Source of the DNA: Sphingomonas montanisoli
Lineage (GTDB): Bacteria; Pseudomonadota; Alphaproteobacteria; Sphingomonadales; Sphingomonadaceae
Direction: 5' to 3'
Length of the DNA: 64,000 bases
Assembly: GCF_008274695.1 (NCBI RefSeq)
Contig: NZ_VTOU01000005.1
Location: 1-64,000, forward strand
Each line of letters begins with the position of its first letter. The stretch's first letter is position 1. Made by a program: the position numbers and the translations under genes. Below, piece by piece: positions 32,853-41,496 of this stretch. The notes beneath the pieces were generated by a model that saw nothing but the letters and a program-made list of their open reading frames with translations, did no database searches and was not told the origin of the DNA.

Positions 32853-34382
32853 ATGATGACCCAGCCCAGCGGCGCCCCCCTGATGCTGTTCGACAGCCTC
32901 ACCCGATCGACGCGCACGTTCGCGCCGATCGATCCGGATATGGCGCGGGTCTATAGCTGCGGGCCGACGGTCTATGACTTCGCCCATCTGGGCAATCTGC
33001 GCGCATATGTGTTCACCGATACGCTGCGCCGGGTGCTCAACTGGAAAGGGTGGCCGGTCAATCACGTCATCAACATCACCGATGTCGGCCATCTGACGTC
33101 GGATGCCGATGCGGGCGACGACAAGATGGAGGCCGCCGCCGCGCGGCAGAACCGGACGATCTGGGACATCGCCGCCTTCTATACCGATGCCTTCAAGACC
33201 GATCTGGCGGCCCTCAACATCCGCACGCCGACAATCTGGAGCGTGGCGACCGATCATATTCAGGACATGATCGCCTTCGCGCGCGAGATCGAGGTGCATG
33301 GCGCGTCCTACGAACTGGACAGCGGCCTCTATTTCGACACGTCGAAGGTGCCCGATTATGGGCGCCTGGCGGGTGCCAGAGGCGACGAGGTCGTCGGCCG
33401 CATCGCCGAGGTCGAGGGCAAGCGCAATCCGGCCGACTTCGCGCTATGGCGCCGTTCGGCCGACGGTGAGCAGCGCCAGATGGAATGGCTCTCGCCCTGG
33501 GGGCCGGGCGCGCCGGGCTGGCACCTCGAATGCTCGGTGATGAGCATGAAATATCTCGGCGCACAGTTCGATATCCACACGGGCGGGATCGATCATCGCG
33601 AGATCCACCATTGCAACGAGATCGCGCAGAACCAGGCGTTCACCGGCTCGGAAAAGTCGGGCGCAAACTTCTGGATGCACAACAATTTCCTGGTCGATCG
33701 CGGCGGGAAGATGTCGAAGTCGAAGGGCGGCTTCGCGACCTTGGCGAGCGTGATCGCAAAGGGCGTCCACCCCCTCGCCTATCGCCTGCTCTGCCTCTCG
33801 GCCCATTATCGCAGCGAGTTGGAATTCTCGCCCGAGGCGCTGGCGGCGGCGTTGACGCGGCTCGGCCGGCTCGTGCTGGCGGTGGAGCAGCTTCGCGCGC
33901 AGATCGGCGATCCGGACTGGTTGCCGCTGGTGGCCGAAAGCGAGAAGAGCAAGGGCGCGGCCTTCGCTTATCAGCGCAGCGTAATCGAAGCGGGCCTGTC
34001 CGCGCCGGCCGTCAAGCTGATCGCTCAATTCGACGAAGCGCTGTCCGCCGACCTGATGGTGCCGCAGGCGCTTCCGCTGATCGAGCAGGCGGCGACCGCC
34101 AAGGCGATACCGGCAGACGAGCGGTTGCGCCTGGTCGCGACGATGGACCTTGCGCTCGGCCTCAACCTGCTCGGCACGCGGCGGATCGATCTGCGGCAGC
34201 GTCCCGACGACGCGGTCATATCCGAGGACGAGATCGAGGCGGTGATCGCGGAGCGGCAGGCCGCGCGCGCGGCGAAGGATTTTGCCGAGTCCGATCGGCT
34301 TCGCGATGACCTGGCCGTCAAGGGCGTGCAGGTGATGGACGGCGCCGGGGACATGCGCTGGGATTGGCTATTGTCGCTCTGA
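32853..34382 (+). CDS. cysS: Cysteinyl-tRNA synthetase
   Basis: The 509-residue class I enzyme charges tRNA-Cys. The HIGH-like motif is in CGPTVYDFAHLGNLRAYVF and KMSKS is exact at residues 286-290 (GGKMSKSKGGFATL). The zinc site uses the early Cys together with WHLECSVMS and HHCNEIAQ residues. The C-terminal DALR-like and anticodon-binding region is present (ARAAKDFAESDRLRDDLAVKG), so the protein is full length. Two ATGs (32853, 32856) follow GGGAAG. It stands alone between the amidohydrolase gene and a 230-base gap that shows no gene. Confidence 0.97.
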   Translation: MMTQPSGAPLMLFDSLTRSTRTFAPIDPDMARVYSCGPTVYDFAHLGNLRAYVFTDTLRRVLNWKGWPVNHVINITDVGHLTSDADAGDDKMEAAAARQNRTIWDIAAFYTDAFKTDLAALNIRTPTIWSVATDHIQDMIAFAREIEVHGASYELDSGLYFDTSKVPDYGRLAGARGDEVVGRIAEVEGKRNPADFALWRRSADGEQRQMEWLSPWGPGAPGWHLECSVMSMKYLGAQFDIHTGGIDHREIHHCNEIAQNQAFTGSEKSGANFWMHNNFLVDRGGKMSKSKGGFATLASVIAKGVHPLAYRLLCLSAHYRSELEFSPEALAAALTRLGRLVLAVEQLRAQIGDPDWLPLVAESEKSKGAAFAYQRSVIEAGLSAPAVKLIAQFDEALSADLMVPQALPLIEQAATAKAIPADERLRLVATMDLALGLNLLGTRRIDLRQRPDDAVISEDEIEAVIAERQAARAAKDFAESDRLRDDLAVKGVQVMDGAGDMRWDWLLSL

Positions 34383-34612
34383 CCATCGATCCGGCGCAGG
34401 CCGGGGCCACCAGAATATTGCACGATGAATTATCATGTAATGTTCGTGGCGGCTCCGGCCTCCGTCGCGGTGGCGACAGTTGGTGACATGAACTTTCCAT
34501 GTCGCGCATATGACGACAACAAAGCCTCTATTCGCCTCGCCTGAAATGACTTAGCACTCCATCCCATAGAGTTCGCCGCGGGGCAGCGGCGGCTTCAGGG
34601 GGAGACGAGTTC
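34383..34612. other. Intergenic region before the TPP enzyme gene
   Basis: This 230-base stretch holds no supported gene. It contains an imperfect dyad around ATTGCACGATGAATTATCAT (near 34420) that could be an operator or weak terminator, and a ribosome site GGGGGAGAC about ten bases before the ATG at 34613. I see no riboswitch-like architecture. Confidence 0.4.
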
Positions 34613-36268
34613 ATGGCGACGAAGGCATCCGATCTGTTCGTCCAGTGTCTGGAGGAAGAGGGCTGCGAATATATCTTCGGCGTTCCCGGCGAAGAAAATC
34701 TCGACATGCTCGACAGCCTTTCGCGGTCGAAGAAGATCAAGCTGATCCTGACGCGCCACGAACAGGGCGCCGGATTCATGGCCGCGACTTATGGCCGCCA
34801 CACCGGCCGCACCGGCGTCTGCATGGCAACGCTGGGGCCGGGCGCGACCAACTTCGTCACCGCGGCGGCCTATGCCCAGCTCGGCGGCATGCCGATCCTG
34901 ATGGTGACCGGCCAGAAGCCGATCAAGAAGTCCAAGCAGGGCCGCTTCCAGATCCTCGACGTCGTCGACATGATGCGCCCGATCACCAAGTTCACGCACC
35001 AGCTCGCCTCGGCCGACAATATTCCGAGCCGCGTGCGCGAAGCCTATCGCCTCGCCGAAGAGGAAAAGCCCGGCGCGACCCATATCGAGTTTCCGGAAGA
35101 CGTTGCCGACGAGCATACCGATTCGACCCCGCTCAAGCCCTCGCTGATCCGCCGCCCGCTCGCCGAATCGAAGGGCGTGCGCGCCGCCGTGAAAATGATC
35201 GAGCAGGCCAAGTCGCCGATCCTCGTCATCGGCGCGGGTGCGAACCGCAAGCTGACCGGTCGCATGCTGCTCCAGTTCGTCGAGAAGACGGGCATCCCCT
35301 TCGTCACCACCCAGCTGGGCAAGGGCGTGATCGACGAGATGCACCCGAAGTTCCTCGGCTGCGCGGCGCTGTCGGCGAGCGATTTCGTTCACCGCTCGAT
35401 CGAGCATGCCGACCTGATCGTGAACATCGGCCACGACGTGATCGAAAAGCCCCCCTTCTTCATGAAGAATGGCGGCTGCCCGGTGATCCACGTCAGCACC
35501 AAATCGGCTGAGGTCGATCCGGTCTATTTCCCGAACGTCGAGGTTATCGGCGATATCGCGAACGCGATCTGGCAGATGAAGGAAGACATCGTGCCTTCGG
35601 GCAAATGGGACTTCGACTTCTGCTTCAAGGCGCGCGCCGCCGAGATCGAGCATACCAAGAGCCTGGACGGCGACGATCGCTTTCCGATCTTCCCGCCCTT
35701 CCTGGTCCGCAAGGTCCGCGAGGCGATGCCTTCGGATGGCATCATCTGCCTCGACAACGGCGTCTATAAGATCTGGTTCGCCCGCAATTATCAGGCGCGC
35801 CAGCAGAACACGGTGCTGCTCGACAATGCGCTCGCCACGATGGGCGCGGGCCTGCCGTCGGCGATGGCCTCCGCGATGGTTTATCCCGATCGTAAGGTCA
35901 TGGCGATCTGCGGCGACGGCGGCTTCATGATGAACAGCCAGGAAATGGAGACCGCGGTTCGCCTTGGCCTCAACATCACCGTGCTGATCCTCAACGACAA
36001 CAGTTACGGCATGATCCGCTGGAAGCAGGCGAATATGGGCTTCGAGGATTGGGGCCTGACCTATGGCAATCCCGACTTCGTAAAGTATGCCGAAGCCTAT
36101 GGCGCCAAGGGCCACCGCGTCGAAAGCGCCGAGCATCTGCCGAAGCTGCTCAAGGAATGCCTCGACACGCCGGGCGTCCATCTGATCGACTGCCCGGTCG
36201 ACTATAGCGAGAACGACCAGATCCTGAACAAGGACATCAAGACGCTGAGCAAAGCGGTCGAGGGTTAA
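34613..36268 (+). CDS. Acetolactate-synthase-type ThDP-dependent enzyme
   Basis: The 551-residue protein is a full ThDP enzyme. The PYR domain carries the catalytic Glu in LILTRHEQGAGFMA and the segment ATLGPGATNFVTAAAYAQLG. A central FAD/nucleotide-type domain follows, then a PP domain with the ThDP motif ICGDGGFMMNSQEMETAVRL and NDNSYGMIRWKQ. It matches catabolic acetolactate synthase (AlsS-like) better than IlvB, since no small regulatory subunit gene adjoins it and the length is short. The aldehyde dehydrogenase gene follows on the same strand, so product and aldehyde metabolism may be linked. Pyruvate decarboxylase- or benzaldehyde-lyase-like activity cannot be excluded. Confidence 0.85.
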   Translation: MATKASDLFVQCLEEEGCEYIFGVPGEENLDMLDSLSRSKKIKLILTRHEQGAGFMAATYGRHTGRTGVCMATLGPGATNFVTAAAYAQLGGMPILMVTGQKPIKKSKQGRFQILDVVDMMRPITKFTHQLASADNIPSRVREAYRLAEEEKPGATHIEFPEDVADEHTDSTPLKPSLIRRPLAESKGVRAAVKMIEQAKSPILVIGAGANRKLTGRMLLQFVEKTGIPFVTTQLGKGVIDEMHPKFLGCAALSASDFVHRSIEHADLIVNIGHDVIEKPPFFMKNGGCPVIHVSTKSAEVDPVYFPNVEVIGDIANAIWQMKEDIVPSGKWDFDFCFKARAAEIEHTKSLDGDDRFPIFPPFLVRKVREAMPSDGIICLDNGVYKIWFARNYQARQQNTVLLDNALATMGAGLPSAMASAMVYPDRKVMAICGDGGFMMNSQEMETAVRLGLNITVLILNDNSYGMIRWKQANMGFEDWGLTYGNPDFVKYAEAYGAKGHRVESAEHLPKLLKECLDTPGVHLIDCPVDYSENDQILNKDIKTLSKAVEG

Positions 36269-36279
36269 AACTCCTGCTT

Positions 36280-36422
36280 CCCCTCCCTATTAGGGAGGGG
36301 ATTGAGGAGTGGGTGCGAGCGACGAAGTCGCGAGCATCGCCGCTCATCGCACAAAGCTACGCCGGAGGCTTCGAGCCTCCGGCTTCGCCACCCACCCCCT
36401 TCCCCTCCCTTGCAGGGAGGGG
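36280..36422. repeat. Compound palindromic intergenic repeat
   Basis: Three hairpins occur in tandem: CCCCTCCCT/AGGGAGGGG at 36280-36300, GCCGGAGGCT/AGCCTCCGGC at 36361-36382, and CCCCTCCCT/AGGGAGGGG at 36402-36422. The outer hairpins are copies of each other in inverted arrangement. The element separates the ThDP enzyme and aldehyde dehydrogenase genes. The first hairpin can serve as a terminator for the upstream gene, so the two genes may not be one transcript. Confidence 0.75.
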
Positions 36423-36439
36423 TGCAAAGGTTGGACGCA

Positions 36440-37876
36440 ATGAAGCTCAAGGACACCTACCCGCTCTACCTCGCCAACGAGGCGCAGCAGCCGAACACCG
36501 ATCTGGCGGTGACCGACAAGTTCACCGGCGAAGTCGCGACCCGCGTCGCGCTGGCCGACGCCGAGACGATCGCGGCGGGCATCGCGGCGGCGCATGCGGC
36601 CGAGGAGCCGATGCGCAAGATGGCGAGCTATGAGCGGCAGGCGGTGCTGCAGCACTGCGTCGATCGCTTTACAGAGCGCAAGGACGAGCTGGCTTATGCG
36701 TTGTGCATCGAGGCCGGCAAGCCAATCAACGATTCGCGCGGGGAGGTCGGCCGCCTGATCGATACCTTCCGCATTGCCGCCGAAGAATCGGTGCGGATGC
36801 TGGGCGAGGTGCAGCCGCTCGATATTTCACCGCGTGCCAAGGGATATCAGGGCATCTGGAAGCGCGTGCCGATCGGCGCGTGCTCGTTCATCTCGCCCTT
36901 CAACTTTCCGCTCAACCTCGCCGCGCACAAGGTCGCGCCCGCCATCGCGGTAGGCTGCCCCTTCGTGATGAAGCCGGCAAGCCGCACCCCGCTGGGCGCG
37001 ATCATCATGGGCGAGGTGCTGGCCGAGACGAATCTGCCCAAGGGCGCCTTCTCGATCCTGCCCGCGGCGCGCGACGGCGCGGATCTGTTCACCACCGACG
37101 ATCGGCTCAAGCTCCTCTCCTTCACGGGCTCGCCCGATGTGGGTTGGGATCTGAAGGCGCGGGCGGGCAAGAAGAAGGTCGTGCTCGAACTCGGCGGCAA
37201 TGCCGCGGTGATCATCGATGCCGACGCCGATCTGGACGACGCGGTCGACCGTACCGTGTTCGGCGCCTTCTATCAGTCGGGCCAGTCGTGCATCGGCGTG
37301 CAGCGCATCATCGTCCACGACGCGGTCTATGATGCGTTCAAGGCGAAGCTGGTCGCGAAGACGAAGACGCTGATCGCCGGCAATCCGCATGACGAAAAGA
37401 CCTTCGTCGGCCCGATGATCGACGTTAAGGAGGCGACCCGCCTCGACAACTGGATTCAGGAGGCGACCGCCAAGGGCGCGACCCTGCTGTGCGGCGGCAA
37501 GCGCGACGGCGCGATGCTGGAGGCGACTCTGCTCGAAGACGTCGATCCGGCGACCAAGATCAATCGTGAAGAGGCATTCGGTCCCGTCGCCTTCCTGATC
37601 CGCTTCCGCGAATGGAAGGAAGCGCTCGATATCGTAAACGACTCGAAGTTCGGGCTTCAGGCCGGTGTATTCACGCGCGACATCTTCAAAGTGCTCGATG
37701 CTTGGGATGAACTCGACGTCGGCGGAGTCGTGGTGAACGACGTTCCCAGCTATCGTGTCGACAACATGCCCTATGGCGGCGTCAAGGATTCCGGGCTCGG
37801 ACGCGAAGGCGTTCGGTTCGCGATGGAGGATATGACCGAAATCCGCAACCTCGTGATACGACGCAAGCAAGTATAA
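36440..37876 (+). CDS. NAD(P)-dependent aldehyde dehydrogenase
   Basis: The 478-residue enzyme has the aldehyde dehydrogenase core. The cofactor-binding segment is PFNFPLNLAAHKVAPAIAVG, then FTGSPDVGWDLKARAGKKKV, catalytic Glu in VVLELGGNAAV, catalytic Cys in YQSGQSCIGVQRII, and the C-terminal MPYGGVKDSGLGREG. It oxidises an aldehyde to the acid in the cytoplasm; the sequence resembles glyceraldehyde-3-phosphate (non-phosphorylating), lactaldehyde and phosphonoacetaldehyde members. The start at 36440 follows directly after the repeat; more frame is open upstream through the repeat but is not protein-like. It lies downstream of the ThDP enzyme gene. Confidence 0.93.
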   Translation: MKLKDTYPLYLANEAQQPNTDLAVTDKFTGEVATRVALADAETIAAGIAAAHAAEEPMRKMASYERQAVLQHCVDRFTERKDELAYALCIEAGKPINDSRGEVGRLIDTFRIAAEESVRMLGEVQPLDISPRAKGYQGIWKRVPIGACSFISPFNFPLNLAAHKVAPAIAVGCPFVMKPASRTPLGAIIMGEVLAETNLPKGAFSILPAARDGADLFTTDDRLKLLSFTGSPDVGWDLKARAGKKKVVLELGGNAAVIIDADADLDDAVDRTVFGAFYQSGQSCIGVQRIIVHDAVYDAFKAKLVAKTKTLIAGNPHDEKTFVGPMIDVKEATRLDNWIQEATAKGATLLCGGKRDGAMLEATLLEDVDPATKINREEAFGPVAFLIRFREWKEALDIVNDSKFGLQAGVFTRDIFKVLDAWDELDVGGVVVNDVPSYRVDNMPYGGVKDSGLGREGVRFAMEDMTEIRNLVIRRKQV

Positions 37877-37939
37877 GACGTTGATCAATTGCGTATCTGG
37901 CAATAAGAACGTCAGGAAATAGCGTAACGATAACCAGGG

Positions 37940-39394
37940 GTGGTCAATCGTTACGCGCCGGCACGGAGCTTTACAGGGAGCGCCGAATTGGGGGGCAGAG
38001 TGTCAGGCAAGCTGTCACTGGTCTATGCGGGACTATGTGCACTTCTCGCGACCGCGTTGATTTCGCTCGCGGTGGTCGGCGGATGGACGGACCGCGCCCA
38101 GGCTTCGGCCTCCTCCCCCGCATCGCGCGCTTTGCATGTTGGCGTCGCTTCATGTGCCGGTTCGACCTGTCACGGCCGTAGCGAGCCGACCGGCAAGGTC
38201 GTGCGCCAGGACGAACTTCTCCGCTGGCAGGAACCGTCTAGCCCCGCAGGTAGCCATAGCCGCGCCTTCGCCGTCCTGGCGGAACCGCGCGGCCAGGCGA
38301 TCGCCGCCAAGCTGGGCATCGGCCCCGCGACCAGCGCGCCCGAATGCCTCGGCTGCCACGCCGATCCGGCCTATACGGGCAAGGCGGCCAGCTTCCAGAC
38401 ATCGGACGGCGTCGGCTGCGAAGCCTGCCATGGTGGTGCAGGCCAGTGGCTTTCCTCGCATTATGCCGTGAACGGCACGCATGCGGCCAACGTCTCGCGT
38501 GGCCTCTATCCGCTCGATCAGCCGCGCGCTCGCGCCGAACGCTGCCTCGACTGCCACTTCGGCAGCGACAAGCCCGGTCAGTTCGTGTCGCACCGGATCA
38601 TGGCGGCGGGCCATCCGCGCGTCGCCTTCGAAGTCGACCTCTTCTCCGCGCTCCAGCAGCATTGGGACGAGGACGCCGACTATATCCGCCGCAAGGGCCG
38701 CGTCTCGAATGTGCAGATGTGGGCGATCGGCCAGGCGACCGCGGTGAACCGCGCGGTGACGCTCTATGCGAATGCCAAGCTCGGCACGCAGGGCGTCTTC
38801 CCCGAAATTTACTTCTTCGACTGCCAGACCTGCCACCGCGAGTTCCAGGACGGGCCGAAGGGCGGCAAGGTCAGCTGGGTCGCGAACCCCGGTCGCCCGA
38901 TCCCCGCCGGCATGCCCGCCTTCAACGACGAGAACATGATCATGCTCTCGGCGGCGGCGAAGGTCGCAGCGCCGGGCCTTGCGGCAAAGTTCGATGCCGA
39001 CAGCAAGGCGTTCCACGCTGCGCTCGCCAAGGATCGCTCCTCGGCGGTGCAGGCGGGCCTGAAGCTGGGCGCGACCGCGCAGTCGCTGGCCGACGCCTTC
39101 GGACGGGCCAGCTTCGGCCGGGGCGACATCATCCAGATCGTCGATACGATCGCCGGCCCGGTCACGGCGCCGCGCTTCACCGACTATGAAGGATCGGTGC
39201 AGGCGGTGATGGCGCTCGATACGCTGCTGAATGCGATGGTGCACAACGGCTATGTCACCGCCGATCGCGCGAAGGGCGTGCGCGGATCGATCGATCGCGC
39301 CTATCGCGCCGTGAACGACTCAAACGACTATAAGCCGGCGGAATTCCGCTCGGCTCTTTCCCAGGCTGCTGCCTCGATCAGGGCGCTTCGATGA
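37940..39394 (+). CDS. Exported pentaheme cytochrome c (first gene of multiheme operon)
   Basis: The protein has 484 residues from GTG 37940; TTG 37988 or GTG 38000 are also possible and give a cleaner signal peptide (LSLVYAGLCALLATALISLA). Five heme motifs are visible: an unusual CAGSTCH (C-x4-CH) at 72-78, CLGCH at 136, CEACH at 160, CLDCH at 202 and CQTCH at 295. The pattern is that of cytochrome-c554-like multiheme proteins. The C-terminal 180 residues are helical without heme. It should be periplasmic. Its stop overlaps the next ATG (ATGA), so it is coupled to the lipoprotein gene. I infer that it carries electrons between inner and outer membrane for the system encoded downstream. Confidence 0.88.
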   Translation: MVNRYAPARSFTGSAELGGRVSGKLSLVYAGLCALLATALISLAVVGGWTDRAQASASSPASRALHVGVASCAGSTCHGRSEPTGKVVRQDELLRWQEPSSPAGSHSRAFAVLAEPRGQAIAAKLGIGPATSAPECLGCHADPAYTGKAASFQTSDGVGCEACHGGAGQWLSSHYAVNGTHAANVSRGLYPLDQPRARAERCLDCHFGSDKPGQFVSHRIMAAGHPRVAFEVDLFSALQQHWDEDADYIRRKGRVSNVQMWAIGQATAVNRAVTLYANAKLGTQGVFPEIYFFDCQTCHREFQDGPKGGKVSWVANPGRPIPAGMPAFNDENMIMLSAAAKVAAPGLAAKFDADSKAFHAALAKDRSSAVQAGLKLGATAQSLADAFGRASFGRGDIIQIVDTIAGPVTAPRFTDYEGSVQAVMALDTLLNAMVHNGYVTADRAKGVRGSIDRAYRAVNDSNDYKPAEFRSALSQAAASIRALR

Positions 39395-41496
39395 AAGTAT
39401 CCCGGCTTACCGCGTTCGTAACGTCGCTTTCCTTCGTCCTCGCCTCTTGCGGCGGCGGAGGGGGTGGTTCGTCCAGTTCGAACGGCGGCACCCCGCCGTC
39501 GACGGCAACGCCCGACATCACGATCACGAGCAGCGTCTTCACCGCACCTTCCGCGCAGAACCTGACGAGCGCCGACGTTGGCAAGATTATCGCGCAGTCC
39601 ACCGAGGAAGCTGCCGCACGTGGCAAGCCGGCGGTGATCGCGGTGACCGACCGTGTCGGCAACGTGCTGGGCGTTTTCACAATGAACGGCGCGCCGAAAA
39701 TCCTGACCGTCGGCACCCAGGCGAGTGAGCGCACCGTCACTCGCGGTGACCTTGAAGGTCTGGTGCAGGGTCCGCCCGCCGCCGCGCCCGATGCGAGCGT
39801 TCTCGTCGCCGGCGCCATCGCCAAGGCGGTTACCGGTGCCTATCTCTCCTCGTCGGGCAACGCCTTCTCGACCCGTACGGCGAGCTACATCGTCCAGGAA
39901 CATTTCCCCAAGGCGCCCAACACGATCGGGCTTGAAAGTGGCCCGCTGTTCGGCGTGCAGTTCAGCTCGACCCCCTGTTCGGACCTGAACACGCATTATA
40001 CGCCCGGCGGCAGCTTCCTGATGGACGCCGTCACCCAGTTGCAGCGCATGGTTGCCGCCAATATCGGCCCGAAGCGTTCACCGCTGGGCCTGTCGGCCGA
40101 TCCGGGCGGCATTCCGCTGTACAAGAACGGTGTCGTCGTCGGCGGACTCGGCGTGATGTCCGACGGGCTGTACAGCTATGACGGCAATTCGGTCGCGGCC
40201 GACAATGATCCCGACGAGTTCATCGCGCTGGCGGGCTCGGCAGGGTTCGAAGCGCCCGACGCGATCCGTGCGAACCGCATTTCGATCGACGGCACGCTGC
40301 TCGCCTATAGCGAAGCGACGACCGACGGCCTGCGGAGCAATCCGGGCAACGCGCGCGCCTTCGCCGCGATCAACGGCACGTTGGGCAGTCTGACTCCGGT
40401 CCGCGGTTATTATGCGCAGACGGGCGCCGCCGCTTTGCTCGACGGCCAGACCTACGGCACCGAAGCCTCAGGCATACGCCCCGCGACAGCTGCCGAACGG
40501 AGCGCCGGTACCGTCGTCACCAACCCAGACGCCTTCATCCTGACCGACGGATCGGGCAATAATCGCTTCCCGATCCGGGCCGGCACCGATGCCGCCGAAG
40601 TCGCACAGCCGCTGACCGCCGCCGAAGTGCGCGCCATTCAGGAGGAAGCCTTCCTCGTGATGGCGAAGGCGCGCGCCGCGATCCGCAAACCCGACGACAG
40701 CCGCGCGCAGGTCTCGTTGTCGATCGTCGACACGCGTGGATCGATCCTCGCGGTCGTACGGTCGCCCGATGCCCCGATCTTCGGCATCGACGTGGCGATC
40801 GAGAAAGCCCGGACGGCGGCGTTCTTCTCCAACCCCCGCGCCTCCGCCGACCTGACCGGCAATCCCAATCCGGGTGTATCAGGCAGCCCGTCGGTCGCCA
40901 GCTATGCTGCGGCGATGCAGAGCTTCACGGGCCAGAACAACATCCTGACCGGTGGCTATGGCGTCTCGGCCCGCGTGCTGGGCCTGCTCGCCCGCCCCTA
41001 TTTCCCGGACGGTGAAGTCGGCAAGCCGAACGGCCCCCTTTCGCGCCCCTTCGCGGCGTGGAGCCCCTTCTCGGTCGGCCTGCAGAGCACGCTCGTCACC
41101 CCGAACATCCTCCAGCATGTCGGCTTCATCCTGGGCGGGGCGACCGATACGCCGCAGCGTTGCACCACCACGCCGGCGATCTCGGGCACAAGCCAGAACC
41201 GGCTCCAGAACGGTATCCAGATCTTCCCGGGCGGCACGCCGATCTTCCGCGGCAACGTGCTGGTGGGCGCGATCGGCATTTCCGGCGACGGCATCGACCA
41301 GGACGACATGATCTCGTTCCTAGGCACCTTTAATGGCAGCCAGCGTCCGCTGACCGTCGGCCTCGCGCCGCTCGCGATGCGGGCGAGCCAGATCGCCTTC
41401 CCGCAGGCCAATGGCGGCAAGCTGCCTTATGTGCAGTGTCCGGTGCAGGAGTTCGCCGGAAGCTCGGCCACCCTGGACATCTGTTCGGGCAAGTAG
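39391..41496 (+). CDS. Lipoprotein with two GlcG/HbpS-like domains
   Basis: The 701-residue protein has a lipoprotein leader ending in FVLASC (Cys20), followed by a Gly/Ser linker, so it is membrane anchored. Two regions resemble the GlcG/HbpS (DUF336) fold: residues about 55-290 (IIAQSTEEAAARGKPAVIAV, GIPLYKNGVVVGGLGVMSDG) and about 410-680 (EEAFLVMAKARAAIRKP, GTPIFRGNVLVGAIGISGDG). HbpS of Streptomyces binds heme and senses redox stress, and other members are found with oxidoreductases. The ATG overlaps the previous stop, and the next gene starts on the base after this stop. I infer a surface or periplasmic accessory, perhaps heme-binding, of the cytochrome complex. Confidence 0.8.
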   Translation: MKVSRLTAFVTSLSFVLASCGGGGGGSSSSNGGTPPSTATPDITITSSVFTAPSAQNLTSADVGKIIAQSTEEAAARGKPAVIAVTDRVGNVLGVFTMNGAPKILTVGTQASERTVTRGDLEGLVQGPPAAAPDASVLVAGAIAKAVTGAYLSSSGNAFSTRTASYIVQEHFPKAPNTIGLESGPLFGVQFSSTPCSDLNTHYTPGGSFLMDAVTQLQRMVAANIGPKRSPLGLSADPGGIPLYKNGVVVGGLGVMSDGLYSYDGNSVAADNDPDEFIALAGSAGFEAPDAIRANRISIDGTLLAYSEATTDGLRSNPGNARAFAAINGTLGSLTPVRGYYAQTGAAALLDGQTYGTEASGIRPATAAERSAGTVVTNPDAFILTDGSGNNRFPIRAGTDAAEVAQPLTAAEVRAIQEEAFLVMAKARAAIRKPDDSRAQVSLSIVDTRGSILAVVRSPDAPIFGIDVAIEKARTAAFFSNPRASADLTGNPNPGVSGSPSVASYAAAMQSFTGQNNILTGGYGVSARVLGLLARPYFPDGEVGKPNGPLSRPFAAWSPFSVGLQSTLVTPNILQHVGFILGGATDTPQRCTTTPAISGTSQNRLQNGIQIFPGGTPIFRGNVLVGAIGISGDGIDQDDMISFLGTFNGSQRPLTVGLAPLAMRASQIAFPQANGGKLPYVQCPVQEFAGSSATLDICSGK

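Noticed and set aside
34383-34612. A riboswitch (for example ThDP) before the acetolactate-synthase-like gene
   Set aside because: I could not find the conserved THI-box or other riboswitch core in this gap; only a weak dyad is visible.
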